Positions 25,451 through 32,896 of a DNA stretch of 64,000 bases are shown here, piece after piece. The first letter of the stretch is position 1, and every line of letters starts with the position of its first letter. The stretch comes from an uncultured Eubacteriales bacterium (GTDB lineage: Bacteria; Bacillota; Clostridia; Saccharofermentanales; UBA5734). The position numbers and the translations under genes were made by a program. The stretch spans positions 1 through 64,000 of the forward strand of contig CAILLO010000004.1 of the NCBI GenBank assembly GCA_903835065.1, read 5' to 3'. Below the pieces are notes generated by a model. The model was given only the letters and a program-made list of their open reading frames with translations, was not told the DNA's origin and ran no database searches.

Positions 25451-25558
25451 CTTCCTCTTCCGGTCCCGCCTTCCCGCCGACCCGATTCTCCGGCTCTCCG
25501 GAACCCGTTCCGGAATCGAACCGCTCCGCGCTCCTGCGCGGAACGTATGGAAAGGAAG
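25451..25558 (+). promoter_or_regulatory. possible anti-Shine-Dalgarno structure controlling secD
   Basis: The sequence cttcctcttc (25451-25460), starting 5 nt after the leader-gene stop, can pair with secD's ribosome-binding region ggaaaggaag (25549-25558): nine of ten positions, including one G-U, with one mismatch. Between them is a perfect 7-bp hairpin tccgcgc/gcgcgga (25525-25542). Together this would mask the secD ribosome-binding site unless a ribosome stalls or is held near the leader's end. Confidence 0.45.
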
Positions 25559-25569
25559 TGCGCTCCCCC

Positions 25570-26886
25570 ATGGCAAAGGGAAATCCCACTCCGGGAAGAA
25601 GCCGCATCCGTGCGACCAAGAACAGCATCTTCTGGTCCGTCGGACTGATCCTGGTCCTTGCGATCGTCCTCGCCTTCGGCATGAGGATCCCCGTCCCCGG
25701 CGCCGGCACCTCGACGATCTACGGCATCAAGGATATCCGCTACGGCATCGACATCAAGGGCGGCTACGACCTCGTGTTCGTCCCCGACGGGCTCGGCCGC
25801 GCGCCGACCGCCGCCGAACTCGACAGCGCCCGCAGCATCATCGAGCTCCGCCTCGACGCCAAGAACATCACGGACCGCGAAGTCACGATCGACAAGACCA
25901 ACGGCCGCATCCTCGTCCGCTTCCCGATGAAGTCCGGCGAGACCACCGCGACCGCCGACGTCAACCAGGCGATCCTCGAGCTCGCCGCGACCGCGAAACT
26001 CACGTTCGTCGACCCGTCCGGCACCGTCGTGATTTCCGGCAGCGACGTCAAGGAAAGCTACTCCGCCTATCAGAGCGGCTCGGCCGTCGTCGTGCTGACC
26101 CTCAACGCGGACGGCGCGAAGAAGTTCTCCGACGCGACCGGCCGGCTGATCGGACAGACGATCACGATCAAGATGGACGACACGACGATCTCGTCGCCGA
26201 CCGTCAAGGTCCAGATCACCGACGGCAACGCGATCATCGACGGCATGGCCGACATGGCCGAGGCCAAGGCGCTCGCCGACAAGATCAACGCCGGCGCGCT
26301 GCCCTTCTCCCTCAAGGCCGTCTCCAACAACGTGATCAGTCCGACCCTCGGCGCCAGCGCCCTCGCAGTGATGGTGAACGCCGGCATGCTCGCCTTCCTC
26401 CTGATCATGATCTTCATGATCCTCTACTACCGCCTGCCCGGCTTCGTGGCGATCCTCGCGCTGATCATGCAGGTGACCTGCACGCTGCTCGCGATCACGA
26501 TCCCGCAGTACACGCTGACCCTGCCCGGCATCGCGGGACTGATCCTGTCGGTCGGCATGGGCGTCGACGCGAACATCATCATCGCCGAACGCATCAAGGA
26601 GGAGATCCGGGCGGGCAACTCGCTCCGGTTCTCGGTCTCCGCGGGCTTCCAGCGCGCCTTCGCGGCGGTCCTGGACGGCAACCTCACCACGATGTTCCCG
26701 GCCGCCCTGCTCCTGATCCTCGGCTCCGGCGCGATCAAGGCCTTCGGCTACACGCTGCTGGTCGGCGTCGCGCTGAACCTGATCACGGGCGTCATGATGT
26801 CCCGCCTGATGACGGGCTCGCTGAGTCTCTATCCTGCGTTCCAGTCCACGTGGCTCTATGGCGGAAGGAGGTCTGAATCGAAATGA
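25570..26886 (+). CDS. secD: protein translocase subunit SecD
   Basis: 438-residue SecD. One N-terminal helix (about 25-45), then the periplasmic-type region opening GIDIKGGYDLVF, then five C-terminal helices beginning near AVMVNAGMLAFLLIM, with GMGVDANIIIAERIKEE, the proton-channel signature of the RND-type family. SecDF uses the proton motive force to complete export of preproteins through SecYEG. ATG 25570 is chosen; GTG 25558 would abut the AAAGGAAG site too closely. It overlaps secF by four bases (ATGA), so the two are coupled. Upstream is the candidate translational leader. Confidence 0.93.
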   Translation: MAKGNPTPGRSRIRATKNSIFWSVGLILVLAIVLAFGMRIPVPGAGTSTIYGIKDIRYGIDIKGGYDLVFVPDGLGRAPTAAELDSARSIIELRLDAKNITDREVTIDKTNGRILVRFPMKSGETTATADVNQAILELAATAKLTFVDPSGTVVISGSDVKESYSAYQSGSAVVVLTLNADGAKKFSDATGRLIGQTITIKMDDTTISSPTVKVQITDGNAIIDGMADMAEAKALADKINAGALPFSLKAVSNNVISPTLGASALAVMVNAGMLAFLLIMIFMILYYRLPGFVAILALIMQVTCTLLAITIPQYTLTLPGIAGLILSVGMGVDANIIIAERIKEEIRAGNSLRFSVSAGFQRAFAAVLDGNLTTMFPAALLLILGSGAIKAFGYTLLVGVALNLITGVMMSRLMTGSLSLYPAFQSTWLYGGRRSESK

Positions 26887-27881
26887 AGCATGTTGATTTC
26901 TACGGCAAGCGCTATATCTTCTTCGCGCTGTCCGCGGCCCTGATGCTGATCACCCTGATCGCGTCCCTGCCCTTCGTCCTCGGCGTCTCCCTGGATATCC
27001 AGTTCAAGGGCGGCAGCGTCCTCAAGTACTACCACGACACGACGATCGATCTCGACAAGGCCGCCTCCGTCGCCGCGACCTCGACCGGCACCAACGTGAC
27101 CGCGCTCGACGCCTCCGACACCGCGTCCGGCAAGCGCATCCTGACCCTCAACATCGCCGGCGACACCGCCCTGACGGTCGACCAGCAGAAGACGCTGGTC
27201 GCCGACCTGATCAAGGCCTTCCCCGACCAGAACATCGTCCTCTCGGAAGCCAACGTCGTCGCGCCCTTCCTCGGCCGCGAATACCTGATGCGCGGCATCC
27301 TCGCCGTCGCGCTGGCCTCGCTGATGATCATCCTCTACGTGGCCTTCCGGTTCAAGACGATCGGCGGCTTCTCGGCGGGCATCTTCGGCGTCGTCGCGCT
27401 GCTGCACGACTGCGTCCTGGTGTTCGGCGTGTTCGTCCTGCTCCGGATTCCGGTCAACGACTCGCTGATCGCCGTGATCCTCACGATCCTCGGCTACTCG
27501 ATCAACGACACGATCGTCGTCTACGACCGGTATCGAGAGAACTACCGGCTCACCGGCGGCAAGATGCCGCTGCCCGAGCTGATGAACCTCTCGATCAACC
27601 AGACCCTGGCGCGCACGATCAACACCACGATGACCGTGTTCGTGTCGATCACCATCGTCTACGTGTTCGCGACGATCTACAACCTGTCGAGCATCCGCGA
27701 CTTCGCGCTGCCCATGATGATCGGCGTGATCTCCGGCGCCTACTCCACGATCTTCATCGCCGGTACGTCCTGGGTCATGTGGAAGACGCGCAAGGGCGAG
27801 CACCTCGCCCCGATGGCGCCTCCTCCGCCGGCCCCCGCGGCCGTTTCCTCGAAGTCCAAATCCGCGAAGGCCAAGGCCTAG
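26883..27881 (+). CDS. secF: protein translocase subunit SecF
   Basis: 332-residue SecF with an N-terminal helix, the LDIQFKGGSVLKY motif, and a C-terminal helix bundle containing YSINDTIVVYDRYRENYR, the SecF signature. An alanine/lysine/proline-rich tail of about 30 residues closes the protein. ATG 26883 sits within the secD stop codon (ATGA). SecF is separate from SecD rather than fused as in Bacillus subtilis, as is usual in many Clostridia. A strong hairpin follows at 27942. Confidence 0.93.
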   Translation: MKHVDFYGKRYIFFALSAALMLITLIASLPFVLGVSLDIQFKGGSVLKYYHDTTIDLDKAASVAATSTGTNVTALDASDTASGKRILTLNIAGDTALTVDQQKTLVADLIKAFPDQNIVLSEANVVAPFLGREYLMRGILAVALASLMIILYVAFRFKTIGGFSAGIFGVVALLHDCVLVFGVFVLLRIPVNDSLIAVILTILGYSINDTIVVYDRYRENYRLTGGKMPLPELMNLSINQTLARTINTTMTVFVSITIVYVFATIYNLSSIRDFALPMMIGVISGAYSTIFIAGTSWVMWKTRKGEHLAPMAPPPPAPAAVSSKSKSAKAKA

Positions 27882-27941
27882 GCGGGACCGACCCGAACCT
27901 TGCCCTGCACCGCGCTCCCGCCCTCCGGCGGACGCGGTCCG

Positions 27942-27977
27942 AAGACCTCCAGCGATCTCCGTATCGCCGGAGGTCTT
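27942..27977 (+). terminator. hairpin terminator after secDF
   Basis: Outer arms aagacctcc (27942-27950) and ggaggtctt (27969-27977), inner arms gcgat/atcgc, one A-C mismatch between them, 6-base loop, followed by a short T/C run. Confidence 0.7.
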
Positions 27978-28069
27978 TCCGTCGCGCCGAATTCGTGTAT
28001 GATGGCGTCAAGAGGCTCCACGCGCCCCGCACGCAACCGCGGCCGCATCGACGAGAAGGAGGGACCGCC

Positions 28070-28576
28070 TTGACCGACATCCTCCGCTACGCCTTCTACG
28101 CCCTCATCGCCCTGGCCCTGCTGGGGGCCGTCGCGCTCCAGACCCGGTCGAACAGGAGAGGCCTCCGCATCCTCGGCCGCCTCCTGACCCTCGTCCCGTT
28201 CGGCGTCTCCACCCTCCTGTTCGTGGCAGGACTCGTGTCCGCGTTCCAGAACGTGCCGGGCAGCTGGGCCGACCTGGTGCTCGTGATCCTGATGATCCCC
28301 TTCTTCCTCCTCGCGTTTCCGGCCCTCTACCCCCTGGCCTCGATCCTGCTCCGGCCCCGCGTCGCCTGGACCGTGCCGGCCGGCGTCGAGCTGGTCTCCG
28401 CCGTCGTCGCGTACTTCGCGTTCCGCACGGTCGGCCAGTCGGGCACGCGCGACCCCCTCGCCCTGCTCGCCGTTCTCGGCATCCTCGTGCTGGCCGCGCT
28501 GCTGACCTGGACCGCCGCCTTCTTCCGGAACCCGCGATGCGCCGCGCGGCCCGACAGGACCCCGTCGCCCTCCTGA
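28070..28576 (+). CDS. four-helix membrane protein, unknown function
   Basis: 168-residue integral membrane protein with about four hydrophobic helices and few charged residues outside the loops. Start is TTG 28070, well placed after GAAGGAGGGA; no ATG is available before the second helix. I recognise no family motif. The gene overlaps the next by 40 bp, so the two are translated together and may form a membrane/secreted pair. A TATGAT hexamer at 27998-28003 could be its -10. Confidence 0.7.
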   Translation: MTDILRYAFYALIALALLGAVALQTRSNRRGLRILGRLLTLVPFGVSTLLFVAGLVSAFQNVPGSWADLVLVILMIPFFLLAFPALYPLASILLRPRVAWTVPAGVELVSAVVAYFAFRTVGQSGTRDPLALLAVLGILVLAALLTWTAAFFRNPRCAARPDRTPSPS

Positions 28577-29211
28577 CGTCCCGCGGGGCGGCGGTCGCCC
28601 TGGCCGCGGCCCTGTTCCTCCTTGCCCTGGTGCCGGCCTGCGCGCCCCGCCTCGCCTCCGCCCTCCTGTCGCCCACGGTCACGGTCGGCCGGCCGGAGGA
28701 TCTCCGGCTCTTCGTGACGGCCGAAGAAGCCGCGCACGACTTCGGCCTCCGCTACAACGGGCTCTCGGTCCGCGACCGCAAGGAATACGCGGCCGTGCTC
28801 TTTCGCGTCTCCCGCGTCCGCTACGCCACCACCTGGAACAGCTTCGCGCCCTCCATCCGCCCGGAGGTCGAACTCTACGGTTACGCCTATTCCGTGCCGG
28901 TCATCGGCGCGGAGGACAGTTCGGTGCCCGACCTGTTCGGCGCCCGCGGAACGGTCGTCGGATTCCTGCATACGCACGGCGCGTACAGCGAGGAGCAGGG
29001 CTCGGGCAACGACGACTTCTCCACGGGCCTCTTCCACGACACCTGGTGGGCCGACCTCTTCGACCTTCCGTTCTACCTCGCGACGCCCGACGGACGGCTT
29101 CGCGTGTACCTGCCCGACATGACCGGACCCGCGGTCGTGACGCTGGCCGACGACCTGCCCTTCGACCCGATGCACCCGTCGCGGATCGTGTACGGCGGAG
29201 GAGACGCCTAG
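28537..29211 (+). CDS. secreted DUF4329-like (JAMM-fold) protein
   Basis: 224-residue protein with an N-terminal signal/anchor segment (about residues 15-40, ending ACAPRLASA). The core GTVVGFLHTHGAYS (His145-Thr-His147) followed by FSTG and PFYLATPDGRLRVYLP matches the HxH...S...D plan of DUF4329, a JAMM-like metallo-isopeptidase/deamidase family often seen in toxin or self-processing contexts. An insertion lies between the HxH and the downstream Asp region. The 40-bp overlap with the membrane protein gene suggests co-function. Enzymatic activity is inferred only from the motif. Confidence 0.65.
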   Translation: MRRAARQDPVALLTSRGAAVALAAALFLLALVPACAPRLASALLSPTVTVGRPEDLRLFVTAEEAAHDFGLRYNGLSVRDRKEYAAVLFRVSRVRYATTWNSFAPSIRPEVELYGYAYSVPVIGAEDSSVPDLFGARGTVVGFLHTHGAYSEEQGSGNDDFSTGLFHDTWWADLFDLPFYLATPDGRLRVYLPDMTGPAVVTLADDLPFDPMHPSRIVYGGGDA

Positions 29212-29254
29212 ACCGCCCGGACCCGACCGGAGCGCCGCCGGTTCCCGGACGAAG

Positions 29255-29293
29255 CGAAGAGGACCGCCTCCCCAGGGAAGGCGGTCCTCTTCG
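29255..29293. terminator. 15-bp perfect bidirectional hairpin
   Basis: Arms cgaagaggaccgcct (29255-29269) and aggcggtcctcttcg (29279-29293) with a 9-base loop lie between two convergent genes (stops at 29211 and 29329). It probably terminates both. Confidence 0.8.
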
Positions 29294-29328
29294 GTTGCGC
29301 GGCCCGGGGGCCGCGGGAATCCGCAGAC

Positions 29329-29874
29329 CTACTTGAAGTAGCGGTCCAGCAGGCCCTTGAAGGCCTTGCCGTGACGGGCCTCGTCCTTGCACATCTCGTG
29401 CACGGTGTCGTGGATCGCGTCGTAGTTCAACTGCTTCGCGAGCGTCGCGAGTTCCTTCTTGCCGGCGGTCGCGCCGTACTCGGCCTCGACGCGCGCCTCG
29501 AGGTTCTTCTTCGTGTCGGCCCAGACGACCTCGCCCAGCAACTCGGCGAACTTGGAGGCGTGCTCGGCTTCTTCGAACGCGATGCGCTTGTAGGCTTCGG
29601 CCACTTCCGGGTACCCTTCGCGGTCGGCCTGGCGGGACATCGCAAGATACATGCCGACTTCGGTGCATTCCCCGGTGAAGTTCATCCGGAGACCTTCGAC
29701 GACCTTGGCGTCCACGCCCTGCGCGACGCCGATGCGGTGCTCGTCGGCCCAGACCATCGCCTCGGCCTTGACCTCGACGAACGCCTCCGCGGGAGCTCCG
29801 CACTGGGGGCATTTCGACGGGGCCGCGTCGCCGGTGACGATATTTCCGCAGACGGTGCATCTGAACTTCTTCAT
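29329..29874 (-). CDS. rubrerythrin, N-terminal rubredoxin (reverse type)
   Basis: 181-residue non-heme iron peroxidase. The rubredoxin-like knuckles come first (Cys6, Cys9, Cys22, Cys25), followed by a four-helix ferritin-like di-iron domain with the ligand motifs [17 protein letters not shown] and DEARHGKAF. This order is opposite to classical rubrerythrin and matches the reverse rubrerythrins of clostridia that reduce peroxide and oxygen. Strong AAGGAGG site before ATG 29874. It supports an anaerobic host. The gene stands alone and faces away from the orphan RNA locus. Confidence 0.92.
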   Translation of the reverse strand: MKKFRCTVCGNIVTGDAAPSKCPQCGAPAEAFVEVKAEAMVWADEHRIGVAQGVDAKVVEGLRMNFTGECTEVGMYLAMSRQADREGYPEVAEAYKRIAFEEAEHASKFAELLGEVVWADTKKNLEARVEAEYGATAGKKELATLAKQLNYDAIHDTVHEMCKDEARHGKAFKGLLDRYFK

Positions 29875-30155
29875 GAAAATCCTCCTTGTGCAAATCGGCC
29901 TTCCGGCCCCATCCGACCGCCTCATGGCGTATTATCTAGACCTTACCAGAGGGGAGGGGCCCGGATGGTAACCGATGTGACGTGCTCTGATCCAGAGCGT
30001 CCATCTTCCGGAGGCTCCTCCGAAACCGAACGAAAACACCCGCCTGGAATCCTGCAAGGATGCGGGGTTTCTTCCGGAACCGCGTGGAATGGCGCCTCCG
30101 TTCGTTCGGTTATTGTGCGGATTGACCAAATGGTAAAATAATTACCGGATGCCTA
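29875..30155. other. intergenic region, no gene recognised
   Basis: Upstream region of rubrerythrin and of the orphan RNA promoter. I see only small inverted repeats (for example atcct/aggat near 30050, and ggtaa/ttacc at 30132-30146) and a GATAAT hexamer on the minus strand at 29931-29936 that could belong to the rubrerythrin promoter. No open frame here has a start signal. Confidence 0.5.
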
Positions 30156-30183
30156 TTGACAGAATCACCAAGTCTGTTATACT
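30156..30183 (+). promoter_or_regulatory. strong sigma-A promoter of the orphan RNA
   Basis: Consensus TTGACA (30156-30161), 16-bp spacer, TATACT (30178-30183). It is the only perfect -35 hexamer I found paired with a good -10 in the window. Predicted start is near 30190. Confidence 0.85.
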
Positions 30184-30189
30184 GAAGAC

Positions 30190-30469
30190 AAGCTCCAGGG
30201 AATTCCGTGAGGTACCGGCACCTGGCAGTACGTCGCCACTCGAAAGAGTGGAATGCGGGTAGCGGCCGACGGGGGATAATAATCCACACGGGTCGCGAGC
30301 CAGACAACTGGATGACCGATCGACCAGGGTCCTGCGGACGGAAAGCTTGCTTTCCGGACACGGGGGTCGCGGGAGACGGAGTTCAGGGACCGAGGCTGAA
30401 TGCTCGCAGAGCAAAGGACGGCTGCAAAGGATCGGGAGTCTCAAAAGGGTTCGCTGGAGCCCTTTTTTT
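30190..30469 (+). ncRNA. orphan structured RNA of about 280 nt, class unknown
   Basis: Discrete transcription unit between a consensus promoter and an intrinsic terminator, with no credible reading frame and a convergent gene downstream, so it is not a leader for anything. Visible helices: ccagg/cctgg (30195-30199 with 30221-30225); ccactc/gagtgg closed by a GAAA tetraloop (30236-30251); ggat/atcc (30274-30285); ccag/ctgg inside a ggtc/gacc helix (about 30291-30317); and a 7-bp hairpin cggaaag/ctttccg (30339-30356). I could not match it to RNase P, tmRNA, SRP, 6S, T-box or the common riboswitches by their signature motifs. Comparison with raiA and other large clostridial RNAs is the obvious test. 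Confidence 0.75.
30444..30469 (+). terminator. intrinsic terminator of the orphan RNA
   Basis: Stem aaagggttc (30444-30452) with gagcccttt (30457-30465), 4-base loop, followed by a run of seven T (30463-30469). Confidence 0.9.
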
Positions 30470-30537
30470 GTGCTTTCCGGAATCCGGCGCCTGCGCGCGG
30501 GCACCCGGGAATCGGCCTGCGGGAGCCCGTCGCCCGG

Positions 30538-31086
30538 CTAGGGGGCGGTCGGGCGCTCGACCTCCGAGATGTCGGGGAGGTTGCGGCCGTGCTCGCCGAT
30601 GTCCATCCCGTACCCGATCAGGCGCCGGGTCGAGACCTCGAACCCCTGGTAGGCGATGGGCACGTTGATCATCAGCTGCGACGGGTTCACGAGCAGCGAG
30701 CAGACCTGCACGCTCGCCGGCCTGCGGGTCCCGAGGGTCTGAACGAGGTATGCGGTCGTGAGTCCGGTGCGGACGATGTCCTCGACCAGCAGCACGTGCC
30801 GGCCCGCGATGTCGATGTCGAGGTCCTTCAGGATGCGGACCGCGCCGCTCGCGGGCTCGGAGGGCGAGAATCCGCCGATGGCGATGAAATCGAGCCGGAT
30901 GGGGATCCGGATCGCGCGGGTCAGGTCGGCGAAGAAGTACAGCGAGCCCTTGAGCACGCAGACGAGCACCAGGTCCTTCCCCTCGAAGTCGGCCTCGATC
31001 GCTCGGGCGATTCCGGCCACGCGGGCGGCGATCGCGTCGGCGGGGAAGACGGTGCGGCCGGGCGCGGCGTCCTGCATGCGGTTCAT
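30538..31086 (-). CDS. hpt: hypoxanthine phosphoribosyltransferase
   Basis: 182-residue purine salvage enzyme converting hypoxanthine or guanine plus PRPP to IMP or GMP. It contains VLKGSLYFFADL, the PRPP-binding loop VLLVEDIVRTGLT, and the C-terminal VPIAYQGFEV base-binding region. ATG 31086 overlaps the stop of the upstream kinase-like gene by four bases (ATGA), so the two form a translationally coupled operon. Length and motif order are normal. In many Firmicutes hpt lies beside tilS and ftsH; here it has a different partner. Confidence 0.9.
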   Translation of the reverse strand: MNRMQDAAPGRTVFPADAIAARVAGIARAIEADFEGKDLVLVCVLKGSLYFFADLTRAIRIPIRLDFIAIGGFSPSEPASGAVRILKDLDIDIAGRHVLLVEDIVRTGLTTAYLVQTLGTRRPASVQVCSLLVNPSQLMINVPIAYQGFEVSTRRLIGYGMDIGEHGRNLPDISEVERPTAP

Positions 31087-32057
31087 TCTCCTTCCGCGTC
31101 GCGGAACCTCTCCATGAGGCCCCGGAAGTCCTTGCGGTACACGATGCGCACGTCGATGCCGGGGTAGAGCTCCCGCACTCGCTTCAGCTTCCCGTTCTTC
31201 TCGGTGACGTGTCGCTGGTCCATCGTGGTGAGCTCGAGGTAGGTGCCGAATCTCGTCAGGTGGAAGTCCGGCCGGAAGGCCTGGACGACGTTGCCCGCGG
31301 CGTCCCACTCCGTCGGGAACGTGCGCGGCTCGTAGGTCCACTCGATGCCGTACAGGTCGAGGATCCGGGCGAACTCGGCCTCGGAGGGGTGCTTGAAGGG
31401 CGAGGGGGTTCCGAGCCCGTCGACGGGACCCAGACCGCTCGTATCGGCCTGCCGTCTCGCGACGAGGGCGAGCACGGTCTCGACGGCGTCCTCCACCGAC
31501 AGCGAGGTCGTGTTGAGCGTGAGGTGGTAGAGGGCGGGATCCGACAGCTCCCCGCCGAAGACGGTCGAGATGTAGCGGCGCCGCTTCCGGTCGGACTCGA
31601 CGAGCATCCGTGCCGCGTCCTCGGGCGAGACCCCGTACTGCTCCCGGATCCGTTCGATGCGCGCGGGTATCGAGGCGACGACGCGCACGTGGAGGACGTC
31701 GCGGTCGTCGGAGAAGAGGGCCTGGGAACCGAAGCCGACGAGCACGGCCGGATGCTGCGCGAGGTGCGCGCGCAGGCCCTGCTCGATGCGCTCGATGAAG
31801 GGGACGCCGGCAGGGGAGAGGGCGAGGTATTGCCGGGAGCTGTCCCGGAGGAGGTGGCGGTCGGCGGGCGTCGCGTCGTCGCCGAGGAAGCGGTCGATCG
31901 CGTCGCCGCGGGAAACCAGGTCCCATCCGAGACGGACGGAGAGGGCGGCGGCGATCTCGTCGCCGAGCGATCCCATCTGCCGCGACAGGGTCAGAACCGA
32001 CACTTCGGCCTCCTTGGTGGTGGCCGGACGGAGCAAAACATCCTGCGCCCCTTCCAT
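31083..32057 (-). CDS. cytidylate-kinase-like domain fused to a PD-(D/E)XK-like domain
   Basis: 324-residue protein. ATG 32057 follows GGAAGGA; a longer frame exists but lacks signals. The N-terminal ~200 residues fit the cytidylate-kinase-like family (LTLSRQMGSLGDEIA, then VLVGFGSQALF and multiple Arg motifs such as SDRKRRRYIS). The C-terminal ~110 residues contain RPDFHLTRFGTYLELTT and a Lys-rich EKNGKLKRV, an arrangement resembling PD-(D/E)XK nuclease folds (D...E-x-T...K). It is coupled by a 4-base overlap to hpt. A role in nucleotide sensing or nucleic-acid processing is speculative; the fusion boundary is clear from the motif change. Confidence 0.7.
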   Translation of the reverse strand: MEGAQDVLLRPATTKEAEVSVLTLSRQMGSLGDEIAAALSVRLGWDLVSRGDAIDRFLGDDATPADRHLLRDSSRQYLALSPAGVPFIERIEQGLRAHLAQHPAVLVGFGSQALFSDDRDVLHVRVVASIPARIERIREQYGVSPEDAARMLVESDRKRRRYISTVFGGELSDPALYHLTLNTTSLSVEDAVETVLALVARRQADTSGLGPVDGLGTPSPFKHPSEAEFARILDLYGIEWTYEPRTFPTEWDAAGNVVQAFRPDFHLTRFGTYLELTTMDQRHVTEKNGKLKRVRELYPGIDVRIVYRKDFRGLMERFRDAEGE

Positions 32058-32230
32058 TGTCCTATTCCTTCCCCCCCGCGTCAACACGCGAGGGCGGATC
32101 CCGTGAAATCGGTGTAAATTCGTCGTTCTGCGGCGCGCGGAGGCGAGCGCGGCAGGTCGTCCGCGCTGTATCATGAAGGAAGAAGAGAAGTGGGCCGGCC
32201 GGCGCGCCGGGATTGGAAAGGAAAAAGGAA

Positions 32231-32896
32231 ATGGACATGATCGCATTCGAAGACGTCAAGAGAAGCAAGGAAATCGAAGTCTACATCGAGAAGGGCGACG
32301 AGGTGCTGTCGATTCTCGGATTCACGGAGCATTCGTTCGCTCACGCTGGCCGCACCGCCGACACGGCCGCGATGATCCTCCGGCAGCTCGATGCCCCGCC
32401 GCGCACCGTGGAGCTCGCCCGCATCGCCGCCTGGATGCACGACATCGGCAACGTCGTCAACCGCAAGGACCACGCGCAGAGCGGCGCCGTGATGGCCTTC
32501 CGCATCCTCGACAACATGGGCCTTGCGGCCGACGAGCTGGCGACGGTGGTCGGGGCCATCGGCAACCACGACGAGTCGACGGGACACGCGGTCAGCCTCG
32601 TCTCCGCAGCCCTGATCCTCGCGGACAAATCGGACGTCCGTCGCAGCCGCGTGCGCAACGCCAACGTGGCCGGCTTCGACATCCACGACCGCGTGAACTA
32701 CGCCGTCATGTCCTCGAAGCTGGCGCTCGACCCCGACGCGAAGACCGTCACGCTCGAACTGGTCATCGACACCACGATCTGCGCGCTGATGGACTACTTC
32801 GAGATCTTCCTGTCCCGCATGCTGATGTGCCGCCGGTCGGCGGAATTCCTCGGCCTGTCGTTCGGCCTCGTGATCAACGGGAGCCACTTCCTGTAG
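32231..32896 (+). CDS. HD domain phosphohydrolase
   Basis: 221-residue cytoplasmic HD-superfamily metal-dependent phosphohydrolase. The motif order H...HD...H..H is visible: HSFAHAGRTADTA, MHDIGN, HAQSGAVM and GNHDEST. ATG 32231 has AAAGGA at 8 nt; ATG 32237 is an equally plausible start. Members act on nucleotides or phosphoesters; no GGDEF/EAL partner domain indicates a substrate. The 3' end overlaps the convergent YcxB-like gene by 23 bp. A TATCAT hexamer at 32169-32174 may be its -10. Confidence 0.82.
   Translation: MDMIAFEDVKRSKEIEVYIEKGDEVLSILGFTEHSFAHAGRTADTAAMILRQLDAPPRTVELARIAAWMHDIGNVVNRKDHAQSGAVMAFRILDNMGLAADELATVVGAIGNHDESTGHAVSLVSAALILADKSDVRRSRVRNANVAGFDIHDRVNYAVMSSKLALDPDAKTVTLELVIDTTICALMDYFEIFLSRMLMCRRSAEFLGLSFGLVINGSHFL

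Noticed and set aside
30190-30469. Cobalamin riboswitch as identity of the orphan RNA
   Set aside because: There is a loose resemblance (gggaa near 30198, gagccagacaactgg near 30297), but no true B12 box and no plus-strand gene downstream.
30190-30469. RNase P RNA, tmRNA, SRP RNA or T-box as identity of the orphan RNA
   Set aside because: The gaggaaagtcc core, tmRNA ends with encoded CCA, the SRP ggaagcagc loop and the T-box gggtggnaccgcg element are all absent.
30207-30668. 153-codon plus-strand frame across the orphan RNA
   Set aside because: It runs through the RNA's terminator into the convergent hpt gene, lacks a ribosome-binding site, and has shadow-like composition.
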